Translations under genes and position numbers: made by a program
Origin: Salinimicrobium nanhaiense
GTDB lineage: Bacteria; Bacteroidota; Bacteroidia; Flavobacteriales; Flavobacteriaceae
Length of the DNA: 64,000 nt
Assembly (NCBI GenBank): GCA_012038135.1
Contig: JAAVJQ010000003.1
Location: 1-64,000 of the forward strand
Reading direction: 5' to 3'
Notes under the pieces: generated by a model
Databases searched by the model: none
What the model was told of the DNA's origin: nothing
The model's input: the letters and a program-made list of their open reading frames with translations, nothing else
Part shown: positions 1 to 9,100 of the stretch, piece by piece
How positions within the stretch are numbered: position 1 is the first letter of the stretch
Layout of the letters: each line of letters begins with the position of its first letter

Positions 1-308
1 GTGGACAGGAATAAAGACGGGAGGTCTCCCTCCCGCCACTAGATAGTCACTAAAAGTGACTTCTTTAAGAAATCAAATTTACTAAATTTAAATTAGGATT
101 TAAACACAGTATCTGTGAGGTCTTGTGGACGAGTAGCTCCCTCTCTTCTGGAGAGGGCGGGGGAGAGGATGAGAAGCAATAAAAAAGTAGTCAGTGATCG
201 GTGGTCAGTGGTCAGTGGTCAGAAAAAAGAAATGAGAAAAGATTGATTTAATTAAAGACAACTAACAGCTCCCTCCCTTGTTTTAAGGGAGGGCGGGGGG
301 AGGGTCAG
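1..308. repeat. palindromic repeat block upstream of the DNA ligase
   Basis: No gene is visible here. The stretch holds several short hairpins: a GGGAGG/CCTCCC palindrome near 18-38, AGTCACT/AGTGACT at 46-62, CCCTCTC/GAGAGGG near 138-157 and CCCTCCCTT/AAGGGAGGG near 270-293. There is also a tandem 'agtggtc' run near 195-222. The hairpins resemble the 'agctccttccctt...aagggaagg' part of the repeats at 1899-2100 and 2496-2696, so they are probably members of one dispersed family. The last one ends about 10 bases before the ligase ATG, and its G-rich arm supplies the only Shine-Dalgarno-like sequence for that gene. Confidence 0.6.
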
Positions 309-1898
309 ATGGAAGAATTCGCAGCACTCATAAGAGAACTTGACAGCACCAACAAAACTACGGTGAAGGTGGCGGCTTTGATGCGATATTTTCAGCGGGT
401 CCCCAATAAGGATAAGGTGTGGGCTATCGCCATTCTCTCGCACCGCCGTCCGCCGCGCCCGGTAAATACTACCTTGCTGCGCACATTTGCTGCTGAACTG
501 GCGAACATCCCGCTTTGGTTGTTCGAGGAATCCTATCACATCGTTGGAGATCTTGCAGAAACCATTGCGCTGGTCATTCCGCCTGCTGAAGAATCCAGTG
601 AAAAAAGCCTCACCCAATACCTGGAGGAGATCATCGATCTGAAAGCAGCAACCGAAGCCGATAAAAAAGAATACTTGCACGAAAACTGGGCGGCGCTGAA
701 TTACTATGAGCGATTTGTCTTTACAAAATTAATTACCGGCAGCTTTAGGATTGGTGTAAGTCAGAAGCTGATGACCCGCGCTCTTTCCAAAGCAACAGAC
801 ATTGATGAAGATGTATTGGCGTATAAGCTGATGGGGGATTGGGATCCGCAGAAAATTACTTTTCAGAAGCTCATTTTGGAGGAGAATGCAGAAGATTTTC
901 TTTCCAAACCTTATCCTTTCTACCTGGCTTACGCCATTGAAGGTAAGCCCGAAGAACTGGGTGATCCTGCCGATTGGAGTGCCGAGCATAAATGGGACGG
1001 AATAAGATCTCAGGTAGTGATACGAAACCGGGAAATCTTCGTTTGGAGTCGGGGAGAGGAACTGGTGACGGACAAATACCCGGAATTTTCCTCTTTTTTG
1101 GAGATCATCCCCGACGGAACGGTGATCGACGGAGAGATCCTTCCCTTTCCGGGAGGAGACATAGGCACCTTCAATGACCTGCAAACCCGCATTGGCCGTA
1201 AAACAGTTTCCAAATCCCTGCTGAATAAAGTTCCGGTGATCCTTAAAGCCTATGATCTGCTGGAATGGGAGGGAAAAGACATTCGCACTTTGCCATTCTT
1301 GGAAAGAAGAAAAATTTTAGAAAAATTACATGCGACGGTGTCAACAGAAGAGTCTCCCTTTCATCTTTCACAAACGATTTCCTTTAGCAACTGGGAAGAA
1401 GCCACCGCCGAACGGGAGCGGGCGCGGGAGGTAAAAAGTGAAGGTTTGATGCTGAAGCGGTGGGATTCGCCATACCTGGTTGGAAGAAAAAAAGGAGACT
1501 GGTGGAAATGGAAGGTAGAGCCGCTAACTGTAGATGCCGTGCTCACCTACGCCATGCGCGGCCACGGCCGCCGTTCTAATTTGTTTACAGATTACACTTT
1601 CGCCTTGTGGCAGGATGATGAGCTGGTCACCTTCGCCAAAGCCTATTCCGGACTCACAGATGCTGAATTCCGCCAGGTGGATGCCTGGATCAAGAGAAAT
1701 ACTCTGGAACGCTTCGGCCCCGTACGTTCCGTAAAACCCGAACTGGTTTTCGAAATAGCCTTCGAGGGCATAGCAGAATCCAACCGCCACAAAAGCGGCG
1801 TCGCCACAAGATTTCCGCGGATATTAAGATGGAGACAGGACAAGAAAATAGAAGAAGCAAATACAATAGAAGAATTGAAGCAATTGATCCCGAAATAA
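309..1898 (+). CDS. ATP-dependent DNA ligase of the ligase-associated repair cluster
   Basis: Cytoplasmic ATP-dependent DNA ligase that seals nicks through a lysine-AMP intermediate. The 529-aa protein has the three expected parts: an N-terminal helical DNA-binding domain (about 1-200), the adenylation domain with motif I EHKWDGIR (adenylated Lys228) and later motif ESGLMLKR-like 'SEGLMLKRW' near 380, and a C-terminal OB domain (about 400-529). Size and order fit the bacterial ligase family found beside a DEXH helicase, a phosphoesterase and an exonuclease. The helicase and phosphoesterase follow at 2708 and 5194; the exonuclease is not seen and would lie left of the window if present. The ATG at 309 follows a G-rich stretch that belongs to a palindromic repeat. 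The TAA is followed directly by repeat copy A. This cluster is thought to act in DNA damage repair; the exact pathway is inference. Confidence 0.93.
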   Translation: MEEFAALIRELDSTNKTTVKVAALMRYFQRVPNKDKVWAIAILSHRRPPRPVNTTLLRTFAAELANIPLWLFEESYHIVGDLAETIALVIPPAEESSEKSLTQYLEEIIDLKAATEADKKEYLHENWAALNYYERFVFTKLITGSFRIGVSQKLMTRALSKATDIDEDVLAYKLMGDWDPQKITFQKLILEENAEDFLSKPYPFYLAYAIEGKPEELGDPADWSAEHKWDGIRSQVVIRNREIFVWSRGEELVTDKYPEFSSFLEIIPDGTVIDGEILPFPGGDIGTFNDLQTRIGRKTVSKSLLNKVPVILKAYDLLEWEGKDIRTLPFLERRKILEKLHATVSTEESPFHLSQTISFSNWEEATAERERAREVKSEGLMLKRWDSPYLVGRKKGDWWKWKVEPLTVDAVLTYAMRGHGRRSNLFTDYTFALWQDDELVTFAKAYSGLTDAEFRQVDAWIKRNTLERFGPVRSVKPELVFEIAFEGIAESNRHKSGVATRFPRILRWRQDKKIEEANTIEELKQLIPK

Positions 1899-2100
1899 AC
1901 CACCCCGTCTCCGCTACCGCGGATCCACCCCTCCTTGAAATAAGGAGGGGAGCTTTAGGGAACAGCTTTGCTGTTCCATGAGCAGACGTGGGTTTAGTAA
2001 ATTTATCAAGTGCAGTAGAATTATAAATAGCACCACAAATAGCTCCTTCCCTTGCTAAGGGAAGGTGGCTCCGCCGCAAGGCGGAGACGGAAGGGTCCCA
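1899..2100. repeat. long palindromic direct repeat, copy A
   Basis: About 200 bp, closely matching copy B at 2496-2696 in the same orientation. Each copy contains a row of hairpins: CCCCTCCTT/AAGGAGGGG, GGAACAGC/GCTGTTCC, CTTCCCTT/AAGGGAAG and CTCCGCC/GGCGGAG. It begins at the ligase stop codon and ends about 35 bases before the DUF559 start. The two copies enclose the DUF559 gene like the ends of a cassette, but I see no transposase and no target duplication. Confidence 0.85.
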
Positions 2101-2133
2101 GACGGCTGCTTCTAATTTATCACACAGCTAAAA

Positions 2134-2535
2134 ATGAAAAAGAAAATCCACAACCGTAAACCCCTCGAGCCCTACCGCAGGAAGCTCCGTCACCATGGCA
2201 CCACGGCAGAGGCCTACCTGTGGACGCACCTACAACAAAAGAAACTCGAAGGAAGGAAATTCCGGAGGCAGCACAGCATCCTGAATTTCATTGTGGATTT
2301 CTATTGTGCAGAAGAAAGCCTGGTGATCGAACTCGATGGACAGTACCACATGAATCCGACCAACCAGGAAAAAGATGCCGCCAGAACTAAGAAACTGGAG
2401 GATTTAAATATGAAGGTGCTGAGGTTTGAGAACAAAACAGTATTTGAGAATTTGGAGTGGGTGCTGGAGGAAATTAAGAGAAATTTAAGGAGCGGACCAC
2501 CCCGTCTCCGCTCCCGCGGATCCTCCCCTCCTTAA
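2134..2535 (+). CDS. DUF559 endonuclease-like protein (Vsr/PD-(D/E)xK fold)
   Basis: 133-aa protein of the DUF559 family, related to the very-short-patch repair endonuclease fold. Visible family features are the N-terminal RRKLRHHGTTAEAYLW segment, VDFYC (Asp55) and the VIELDGQYH segment (Glu66, Asp68) expected to bind metal, then KVLRFEN. It probably nicks or cuts DNA, but no substrate is known for these stand-alone proteins. The gene lies between ligase and helicase genes that are normally neighbours, and is bracketed by two direct repeats. Copy B starts before the stop codon, so the last 13 or so residues (PPRLRSRG and on) are repeat-encoded and unlikely to belong to the fold. This points to a recently inserted cassette. 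Family call is firm; role is inference. Confidence 0.85.
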   Translation: MKKKIHNRKPLEPYRRKLRHHGTTAEAYLWTHLQQKKLEGRKFRRQHSILNFIVDFYCAEESLVIELDGQYHMNPTNQEKDAARTKKLEDLNMKVLRFENKTVFENLEWVLEEIKRNLRSGPPRLRSRGSSPP

Positions 2536-2696
2536 AAAAAGGAGGGGAGCTTTAGGGAACAGCTTTGCTGTTCCAAGAGCAGACGTGGGTTTAGTAAATT
2601 TTCAAGTGCAGTAGAATTATAAATAGTAGCACGAACAGCTCCTTCCCTTGCTAAGGGAAGGTGGATCCGCCGCAGGCGGAGACGGAAGGGTCCAAC
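2496..2696. repeat. long palindromic direct repeat, copy B
   Basis: Second copy of the ~200-bp hairpin-rich repeat (see copy A at 1899-2100), with about nine in ten bases shared. Its left end overlaps the last codons of the DUF559 gene and its right end stops about 12 bases before the helicase ATG at 2708. An upstream in-frame ATG at 2648 lies inside this repeat and would add 20 residues of repeat-encoded sequence; that start was rejected. Confidence 0.85.
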
Positions 2697-2707
2697 CACG
2701 CAGAATC

Positions 2708-5185
2708 ATGAATAAGAGAGAACTCATAAAACTCGCCAACGACTGGTTCAAATCCCGGTCCTGGAAATCCTTTGCTTTTCAAAAGGAGTCCTGGAATGCT
2801 TTTTTGGATGGTAAGCACGGCCTCCTCAACGCGCCCACCGGCAGCGGGAAAACCTATGCACTCTGGATCCCGATCGTGCTCGACTACATCAGGCAAAACC
2901 CTGATTACAAGACCAAACACAAACCCGGACTAAAAGCTATCTGGATCACTCCGCTGCGTGCACTTTCGGTGGAGATCGAGCAGGCGGCGAATCGGTTTGC
3001 CCAGGATATCGGCAGCGGATTGACAGTAGGAATTCGGACAGGAGATACCTCCCAAAAATTACGGGCCGCTCAGAAAAAGCAAATGCCCGACCTTCTTATC
3101 ACCACGCCCGAAAGTCTGCAGTTGTTGTTGTCTTCCAAAGGTTATGCGAAAACATTTAAAGATCTAAATGCTATTGTCATTGACGAGTGGCACGAGCTGC
3201 TGGGGACAAAACGCGGAGTACAGATCGAACTTGCCCTCTCCCGGCTCAAAACTGTGGCTCCAAAAATGAAGATTTGGGGGATCTCTGCCACCATTGGAAA
3301 TTTGCAGGAGGCAAGGGAGGTGTTGCTGGGACCCGGATCGGAAGCTTTTGAGAATTCAGTTCTGATTCGGGCAGATATCAGGAAGAAGATCACCGTTAAG
3401 TCTATTATTCCGGAAAAGATGGAGACCTTCCCATGGCGGGGGCATCTGGGGCTTCACCTTATCGATGAGGTGGTGCCCATCATCCGAAATTCGAGAACTA
3501 CCTTGCTTTTCACAAATACCCGCTCCCAATGCGAGATCTGGTTTCAGCGGATACTTCAGAAATATCCTGAATTTGCGGGGGAGCTGGCAATGCACCACGG
3601 CAGTATCAATAAAGAGACACGGCTTTGGGTGGAGCAGGCGATTCGGGATGAGCGGTTAAAGGCGGTAGTGGCGACCTCCAGTCTGGATCTTGGGGTGGAT
3701 TTCGCACCGGTGGAGACGATCATACAAATCGGCGGACCTAAAGGAGTCGCCCGATTTCTGCAGCGGGCGGGGAGAAGCGGCCATCAGCCGGGAAAGGAGA
3801 GTGTGATCTACTTTTTGCCCACGCACGCTATGGAACTTATTGAAGCTTCAGCCTTACAAAAAGCGGTGAAAAATACGGTGGTGGAAGATCGCATTCCGTA
3901 CCTGAACTCCTTTGATGTGTTAGTGCAGTATTTAACCACTTTGGCTGTTTCCGACGGCTTCTTTCCGAAGGACATCTGGCCCGAAGTCAAATCCACCTTT
4001 TGCTATCAGGCACTTTCCGAAGCACAATGGGAGTGGCTGCTGAATTTCATCACTCAGGGGAGTCAGACGCTGCATGCATATGATGAATACAAGAAGGTGG
4101 AGATTGAGGAGGAGGGCCTCTTCAAAGTGAATAATAGAGCAATCGCAATGCGGCACCGGCTACAAATAGGTACAATCGTGAGTGATGCGGTGCTGGCGGT
4201 GAAATACCTCGGCGGCGGCTACATTGGAACCATTGAGGAATGGTTTATTTCCAAGCTCAATCCGGGAGACGTGTTCACATTCGCCGGGAAAAACCTGGAA
4301 CTCTACCAGATCAAGAATATGCAGGTGATCGTAAAAAAATCGAAAGTAAAAAATTCCCGTTTCCCCAGTTGGGCAGGGGGGAGAATGTCATTTTCGGCAC
4401 AAATGAGTGTGCTGCTTCGGGAGGAAATGTTTGTAGCTTCTGAAATTGAAAAAGCTTCTAATGCAGAAACTTCTACCGAACTTCAGGCGCTCTCCAACAT
4501 CTTCAAAAGGCAAAAAAAGGAATCCATTATTCCCAAAAAGGATGAATTCCTCATTGAAACCTTCAAGACCCGCGAAGGATATCACGCTATTTTTTACCCT
4601 TTCGAGGGCCGCTTTGTTCATGAAGCCATGGCCAGTTTGCTCGCCTACAGGATAAGTCTGCTGTCACCCATTACTTTCTCTCTGGCCTTCAATGATTACG
4701 GATTTGAGCTGCTTTCAGATCAGCAGATCGACATGCAGCAGGTTTTCGACAACGACCTTTTTTCTGCGGAATACCTGATGGATGATCTTCAGAAAAGTTT
4801 AAACGCAACAGAAATGGCGCGGCGGAAATTTCGTGATATTGCCGTGATCGCCGGAATGGTATTTACAGGCTTTCCCAATAAGATGATCAAGACCAAACAT
4901 TTGCAGTCGAATTCGCAGCTGCTTTTTAGTGTTTTCAGGGATTATGAGCCGGACAATTTATTGTTTCAGCAGGCGTTTAGGGAGACATTCGAGCACCAGT
5001 TGGAGGAAGGAAGATTGAGACTGGCCATGGAACGCATTTCGGAACAGAAATTGGTTTGGAAACAATGTGAAAAACCCACACCTTTTGCCTTCCCGATCAT
5101 CACCGACAGGATGCGCGAAAAATTATCTTCAGAAAAACTGGAGGACCGAATCAAAAAAATGATGGCTCAATGGGGTGACCTGTAG
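2708..5185 (+). CDS. ligase-associated DEXH-box DNA helicase (Lhr-like)
   Basis: Superfamily 2 helicase of the ligase-associated Lhr-like family, 825 aa. Walker A APTGSGKT lies near residues 41-48, the Walker B box DEWH at 159-162, SAT motif ISATIG near 193, and the C-terminal RecA domain has TSSLDLGVDF and QRAGRSGH (motif VI). The long C-terminal part (after about 450) is the usual Lhr-type extension. It should unwind or translocate on DNA in concert with the ligase upstream and the phosphoesterase 8 bases downstream. The start MNKRELIKL was chosen because the 20 residues before it come from palindromic repeat B and have no family character. Cytoplasmic; co-transcription with the downstream gene is likely from the short gap. 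Confidence 0.93.
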   Translation: MNKRELIKLANDWFKSRSWKSFAFQKESWNAFLDGKHGLLNAPTGSGKTYALWIPIVLDYIRQNPDYKTKHKPGLKAIWITPLRALSVEIEQAANRFAQDIGSGLTVGIRTGDTSQKLRAAQKKQMPDLLITTPESLQLLLSSKGYAKTFKDLNAIVIDEWHELLGTKRGVQIELALSRLKTVAPKMKIWGISATIGNLQEAREVLLGPGSEAFENSVLIRADIRKKITVKSIIPEKMETFPWRGHLGLHLIDEVVPIIRNSRTTLLFTNTRSQCEIWFQRILQKYPEFAGELAMHHGSINKETRLWVEQAIRDERLKAVVATSSLDLGVDFAPVETIIQIGGPKGVARFLQRAGRSGHQPGKESVIYFLPTHAMELIEASALQKAVKNTVVEDRIPYLNSFDVLVQYLTTLAVSDGFFPKDIWPEVKSTFCYQALSEAQWEWLLNFITQGSQTLHAYDEYKKVEIEEEGLFKVNNRAIAMRHRLQIGTIVSDAVLAVKYLGGGYIGTIEEWFISKLNPGDVFTFAGKNLELYQIKNMQVIVKKSKVKNSRFPSWAGGRMSFSAQMSVLLREEMFVASEIEKASNAETSTELQALSNIFKRQKKESIIPKKDEFLIETFKTREGYHAIFYPFEGRFVHEAMASLLAYRISLLSPITFSLAFNDYGFELLSDQQIDMQQVFDNDLFSAEYLMDDLQKSLNATEMARRKFRDIAVIAGMVFTGFPNKMIKTKHLQSNSQLLFSVFRDYEPDNLLFQQAFRETFEHQLEEGRLRLAMERISEQKLVWKQCEKPTPFAFPIITDRMREKLSSEKLEDRIKKMMAQWGDL

Positions 5186-5193
5186 CTTCAAAA

Positions 5194-5832
5194 ATGACAA
5201 AAACGCTAAGTCTTTACAACCAGAATTTCATTTTACATCCATCCGGGGCACTGTTTTGGGAGGAGGAAAGCATGTTGGTAATCAGCGATGTGCATTTAGG
5301 TAAGGTATCGCATTTCCGGAAGTTTGGAAGTGCAGTGCCACAGCAGGCAGTGAAAGGGAACTTCCAAAAAATGGATGCCGTAATCGCATTTTTCGCACCT
5401 CAGAAGATCGTCTTCCTGGGAGATCTTTTTCACAGTTCGCTCAACAAGGAATGGCTGATCTTCGCAACCTGGCTGGAAAAGATTGCTGCTGAAGTAATTC
5501 TGGTAGAGGGAAATCATGACATCATTTCTCCGCTGAAATATGAAGCCCTGGGAGTAAAACTGACTCCGGAGATCGTGCTCCAAAATTTTCTCTTCACCCA
5601 CCACCCTGAAGAACGAGCCGGTTTTTTCAACTTTTCGGGACATATACATCCGGGGGTCAGGATCAGCGGCCTGGGTCGTCAACAGCTCAAATTGTCCTGT
5701 TTCTTCAAATCCAAAGATCAATTGATACTGCCCGCCTTCGGCGAATTCACCGGAAAACATATTCTCATTCCGCAGGGAGATGATGAGGTGTATGTGGTGA
5801 CGAAGGAGGAGGTGATTTGTCTCAATGATTAA
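5194..5832 (+). CDS. pdeM: ligase-associated DNA damage response phosphoesterase PdeM
   Basis: Calcineurin-like metallophosphoesterase, 212 aa, of the PdeM family that is encoded with the ligase and helicase. All metal-binding motifs are present in order: SDVHLGK (Asp32, His34), LGDLFHS (Asp77), EGNHD (Asn107, His108), THHPEE (His136) and GHIHPG (His150, His152). It starts 8 bases after the helicase stop, so the two are probably one transcript. The biochemical substrate is not established from sequence; a role in processing DNA ends for the ligase is inference from the conserved neighbourhood. Confidence 0.92.
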   Translation: MTKTLSLYNQNFILHPSGALFWEEESMLVISDVHLGKVSHFRKFGSAVPQQAVKGNFQKMDAVIAFFAPQKIVFLGDLFHSSLNKEWLIFATWLEKIAAEVILVEGNHDIISPLKYEALGVKLTPEIVLQNFLFTHHPEERAGFFNFSGHIHPGVRISGLGRQQLKLSCFFKSKDQLILPAFGEFTGKHILIPQGDDEVYVVTKEEVICLND

Positions 5833-6173
5833 AGAGAGACTAGAGCCTAGAGACTAGAGCCAAGACTTTTTTATCTTGCATAGAATTTGAGCCGGAAGGA
5901 GATTTTTCAGGTGCTCTACCCAAAAAGGATGGCACCGTAATGAAAAGCCAATTTTTTACCCCAACACTAAAGGGAGAAATTGGCTTTTCCTTCCCGACAA
6001 AAAAAAACGGAATTCTTTTTTGCCTCCCTTTAGGGCAGGGGTAAAGCAAAAAAGAGAATGGTAGAGATCCCATTCTTTAGTCTTGGCTCTTGTTTCTTGT
6101 AGCCGCAGCGGTCTTGGATCTTTTTTTAACTTCTGTTTAAAATAGCCACCTTTAGCCTTTGCGCATTAAACTT
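5833..6173. repeat. intergenic inverted-repeat element between pdeM and mfd
   Basis: No believable gene. An 11-base inverted pair, AGAGCCAAGAC at 5856-5866 and GTCTTGGCTCT at 6080-6090, brackets about 210 bases. Inside, GAAAAGCCAATTT (5942-5954) pairs perfectly with AAATTGGCTTTTC (5977-5989). A further imperfect 21-base pair lies at 5956-5976 and 6024-6044. A 77-aa reading frame on the minus strand across these palindromes is taken as chance. The structure could end pdeM transcription or be a dispersed repeat copy. Confidence 0.55.
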
Positions 6174-6181
6174 TATCTTTG
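6174..6181 (+). promoter_or_regulatory. Bacteroidota -7 promoter box of mfd
   Basis: TATCTTTG matches the TAnnTTTG -7 consensus of the Bacteroidota primary sigma factor and lies 17 bases before the TTG start of mfd. A clear TTG at -33 is not seen at the right distance, only T-rich sequence, so the call rests on the -7 box. Confidence 0.5.
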
Positions 6182-6198
6182 CACCAAATTTCTAATTT

Positions 6199-9100
6199 TT
6201 GAGTAAATCTTCTATTGCCCAAAGCTTTGCACAGTCGGCTCAACAGCTTGAACTGGGGAAAGCCCTTGCCCTGCCGCGAACTCATGGTCAGCTAAAAGGC
6301 CTTGTGGGGTCGGCACTTTCTTTCGTGGTGGCCAATGCTTTTGAGGAAGCTGAAAAGCCTTTTCTGCTGATCTTCAATGACAAGGAGGAAGCTGCCTATT
6401 ACCTGAATGACCTCGAGCAGTTGCTGGGCGATAAAAATGTGCTTTTTTACCCCGGAAGCTATCGGAGGCCATATCAGTTGGAGGAAACCGACAATGCCAA
6501 TGTCCTTCTGCGCGCCGAGGTGCTTAACCGTATCAACTCCCGGAAGAAACCTGCTTTAATAATCACTTATCCCGATGCCCTTTTTGAGAAGGTAGTGACC
6601 CGGAAGGAACTGGAGAAAAACACCCTGAAGATAAAAGTTGGCGACGAACTTTCCATCGATTTTGTTAACGAGGTAATGTTCGAGTACCAGTTCAAAAGAG
6701 TGGATTTTGTGACCGAACCCGGGGAGTTTTCGGTTCGGGGAGGGATTCTGGATGTGTTTTCTTTCAGCAATGATGAGCCTTACCGGATCGAATTTTTTGG
6801 CGATGAGGTGGAGAGCATCAGGACCTTTGATGTGGAGACGCAGCTGTCGACAGATCAGGTGAAGAAGATAACGGTGATCCCGAACGTGGAGCACAAGCGG
6901 CTTCAGGAGGTACGGGAGAGTTTCCTGAAGTATATTTCAGATAAGACTGTCATCTTCAGTCAGGATCCTGAGTTGCTCTATGATCGCATAGACAAGCTTT
7001 TCAGCAAAGCCGAAGAAGCTTTCAAAAGCCTTTCCGAAGAAATAAAACACAACGAGCCGGAAGAACTATTCTGCAATTCGACACTTTTGAAGGAGCAGAT
7101 GCAGGAGTATTCGCTCGTGGTGACAAACTCCCGTCACCCTGAACTTATTTCAGGGTCTACTCAGGAGGTAATTGAATTCAACACCAAACCCCAGCCTTCC
7201 TTCAATAAGAATTTTGAACTGCTCATTCAGAATTTGCGGGAGAATACTGAAGATGGTAACACTAATTATATTTTCTGCGTTAGCGAGCAGCAGGCGAAAC
7301 GATTCCATGATATCTTTGATGATATGGAGGGCGAGGTGAAGTATAAAACCGTGGTGCTTTCCATGTACCAGGGTTTTGTTGCCGAAGATCAGAAAATGAT
7401 CTGCTATACAGATCACCAGATCTTTGAACGCTACCACAAATTTCATCTGAAAAACGGCTATGCCAAGAAGCAGGCGATCACGCTGAAGGAGCTAACTAAC
7501 CTGGAAGTGGGCGATTATGTTACGCATATTGACCACGGAATTGGGAAATTCGGTGGACTCCAAAAAATAGATGTCGAAGGCAAAAAGCAGGAGGCGATCA
7601 AGCTGATCTACGGCGAGCGCGATATCCTGTACCTCAGCATTCACTCGCTGCACAAGATCTCCAAATACAACGGCAAAGACGGGAAGCCGCCAAAGATCTA
7701 CAAGCTGGGCAGCAACGCCTGGAAAAACCTGAAACAAAAGACTAAGGCGCGCGTCAAGCATATTGCCTTTAATCTTATTGAATTATACGCCAAGCGCAGG
7801 CTGCAAAAAGGATTCGCCTATGGTCCCGATTCTTATCTGCAGCACGAGCTGGAGGCTTCCTTCCTCTACGAAGATACCCCCGATCAAAGTACCGCAACAT
7901 CTGACGTTAAAGCGGACATGGAGAACGAGCGTCCAATGGATCGCCTGGTGTGCGGGGACGTTGGCTTCGGAAAGACTGAAGTTGCCATTAGAGCCGCATT
8001 CAAGGCAGTAGACAACGGGAAACAGGTGGCAGTGCTGGTGCCGACAACTATTCTGGCATTTCAGCATTATAAAACTTTCACCGAACGCCTGAAGGATTTT
8101 CCTGTGACGGTAGATTACCTGAACCGTTTTCGAACAGCCAAGGAAAGAAGAACCACGCTGGAAGAGCTGGAGAATGGGAGGGTTGATATCGTCATTGGTA
8201 CTCACCAGCTGGTAAACAAAGCGGTGAAATTTAAAGATCTCGGACTTCTGGTTGTGGATGAGGAACAGAAATTTGGGGTGGCTGTAAAAGACAAGCTGAA
8301 GACCATCAAGGAAAATGTGGACACGCTTACGTTGACTGCTACGCCAATTCCGCGCACGTTGCAGTTCAGTTTGATGGCCGCGAGGGATCTTTCTACGATT
8401 ACTACTCCGCCGCCAAACCGGTATCCCATAGAGTCGCACGTGATAAGATTTTCCGAAGAGACTATTCGCGATGCGATCTCTTATGAGATTCAGCGGGGCG
8501 GACAGATATTCTTTATCCATAACAGGGTGGAAAACATCAAGGAAGTCGCCGGAATGATCCAGCGGCTGGTGCCCGATGCCAAGATCGGGATAGGGCATGG
8601 GCAGATGGAAGGGAAGAAGCTGGAGCAACTCATGCTAAGGTTTATGAACGGGGAATTCGACGTGCTGGTTTCCACCACTATCGTGGAAAGCGGACTCGAC
8701 GTACCGAATGCCAACACCATCTTTATCAACAACGCCAATAACTTCGGACTTTCAGACCTGCACCAGATGCGGGGTCGCGTAGGCCGAAGCAACAAAAAGG
8801 CCTTCTGTTATTTCATTACGCCACCATTTTCTGCCATGACTGATGAAGCCCGAAAGCGTATTACTGCCCTGGAACAATTCAGCGAATTGGGCAGCGGATT
8901 CAATATTGCGATGAAGGATCTGGAAATTCGTGGTGCGGGTGACCTTTTAGGAGGGGAACAGAGCGGATTCATCAACGAAATTGGTTTCGATACCTACCAG
9001 AAGATCCTCAACGAAGCCATTGAAGAACTCAAGGAAAATGAGTTCAGGGATCTCTATGAAGGGCAGGATTCAGAAGACAAGGAATATGTAAAAGACACGC

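Noticed and set aside
5840..6073. 77-codon minus-strand frame between pdeM and mfd
   Set aside because: Spans inverted repeats; protein is low complexity and has no start signal.
7783..8628. 281-codon minus-strand frame
   Set aside because: Lies wholly antisense to the Mfd helicase core, with no family features; a shadow of the real gene.
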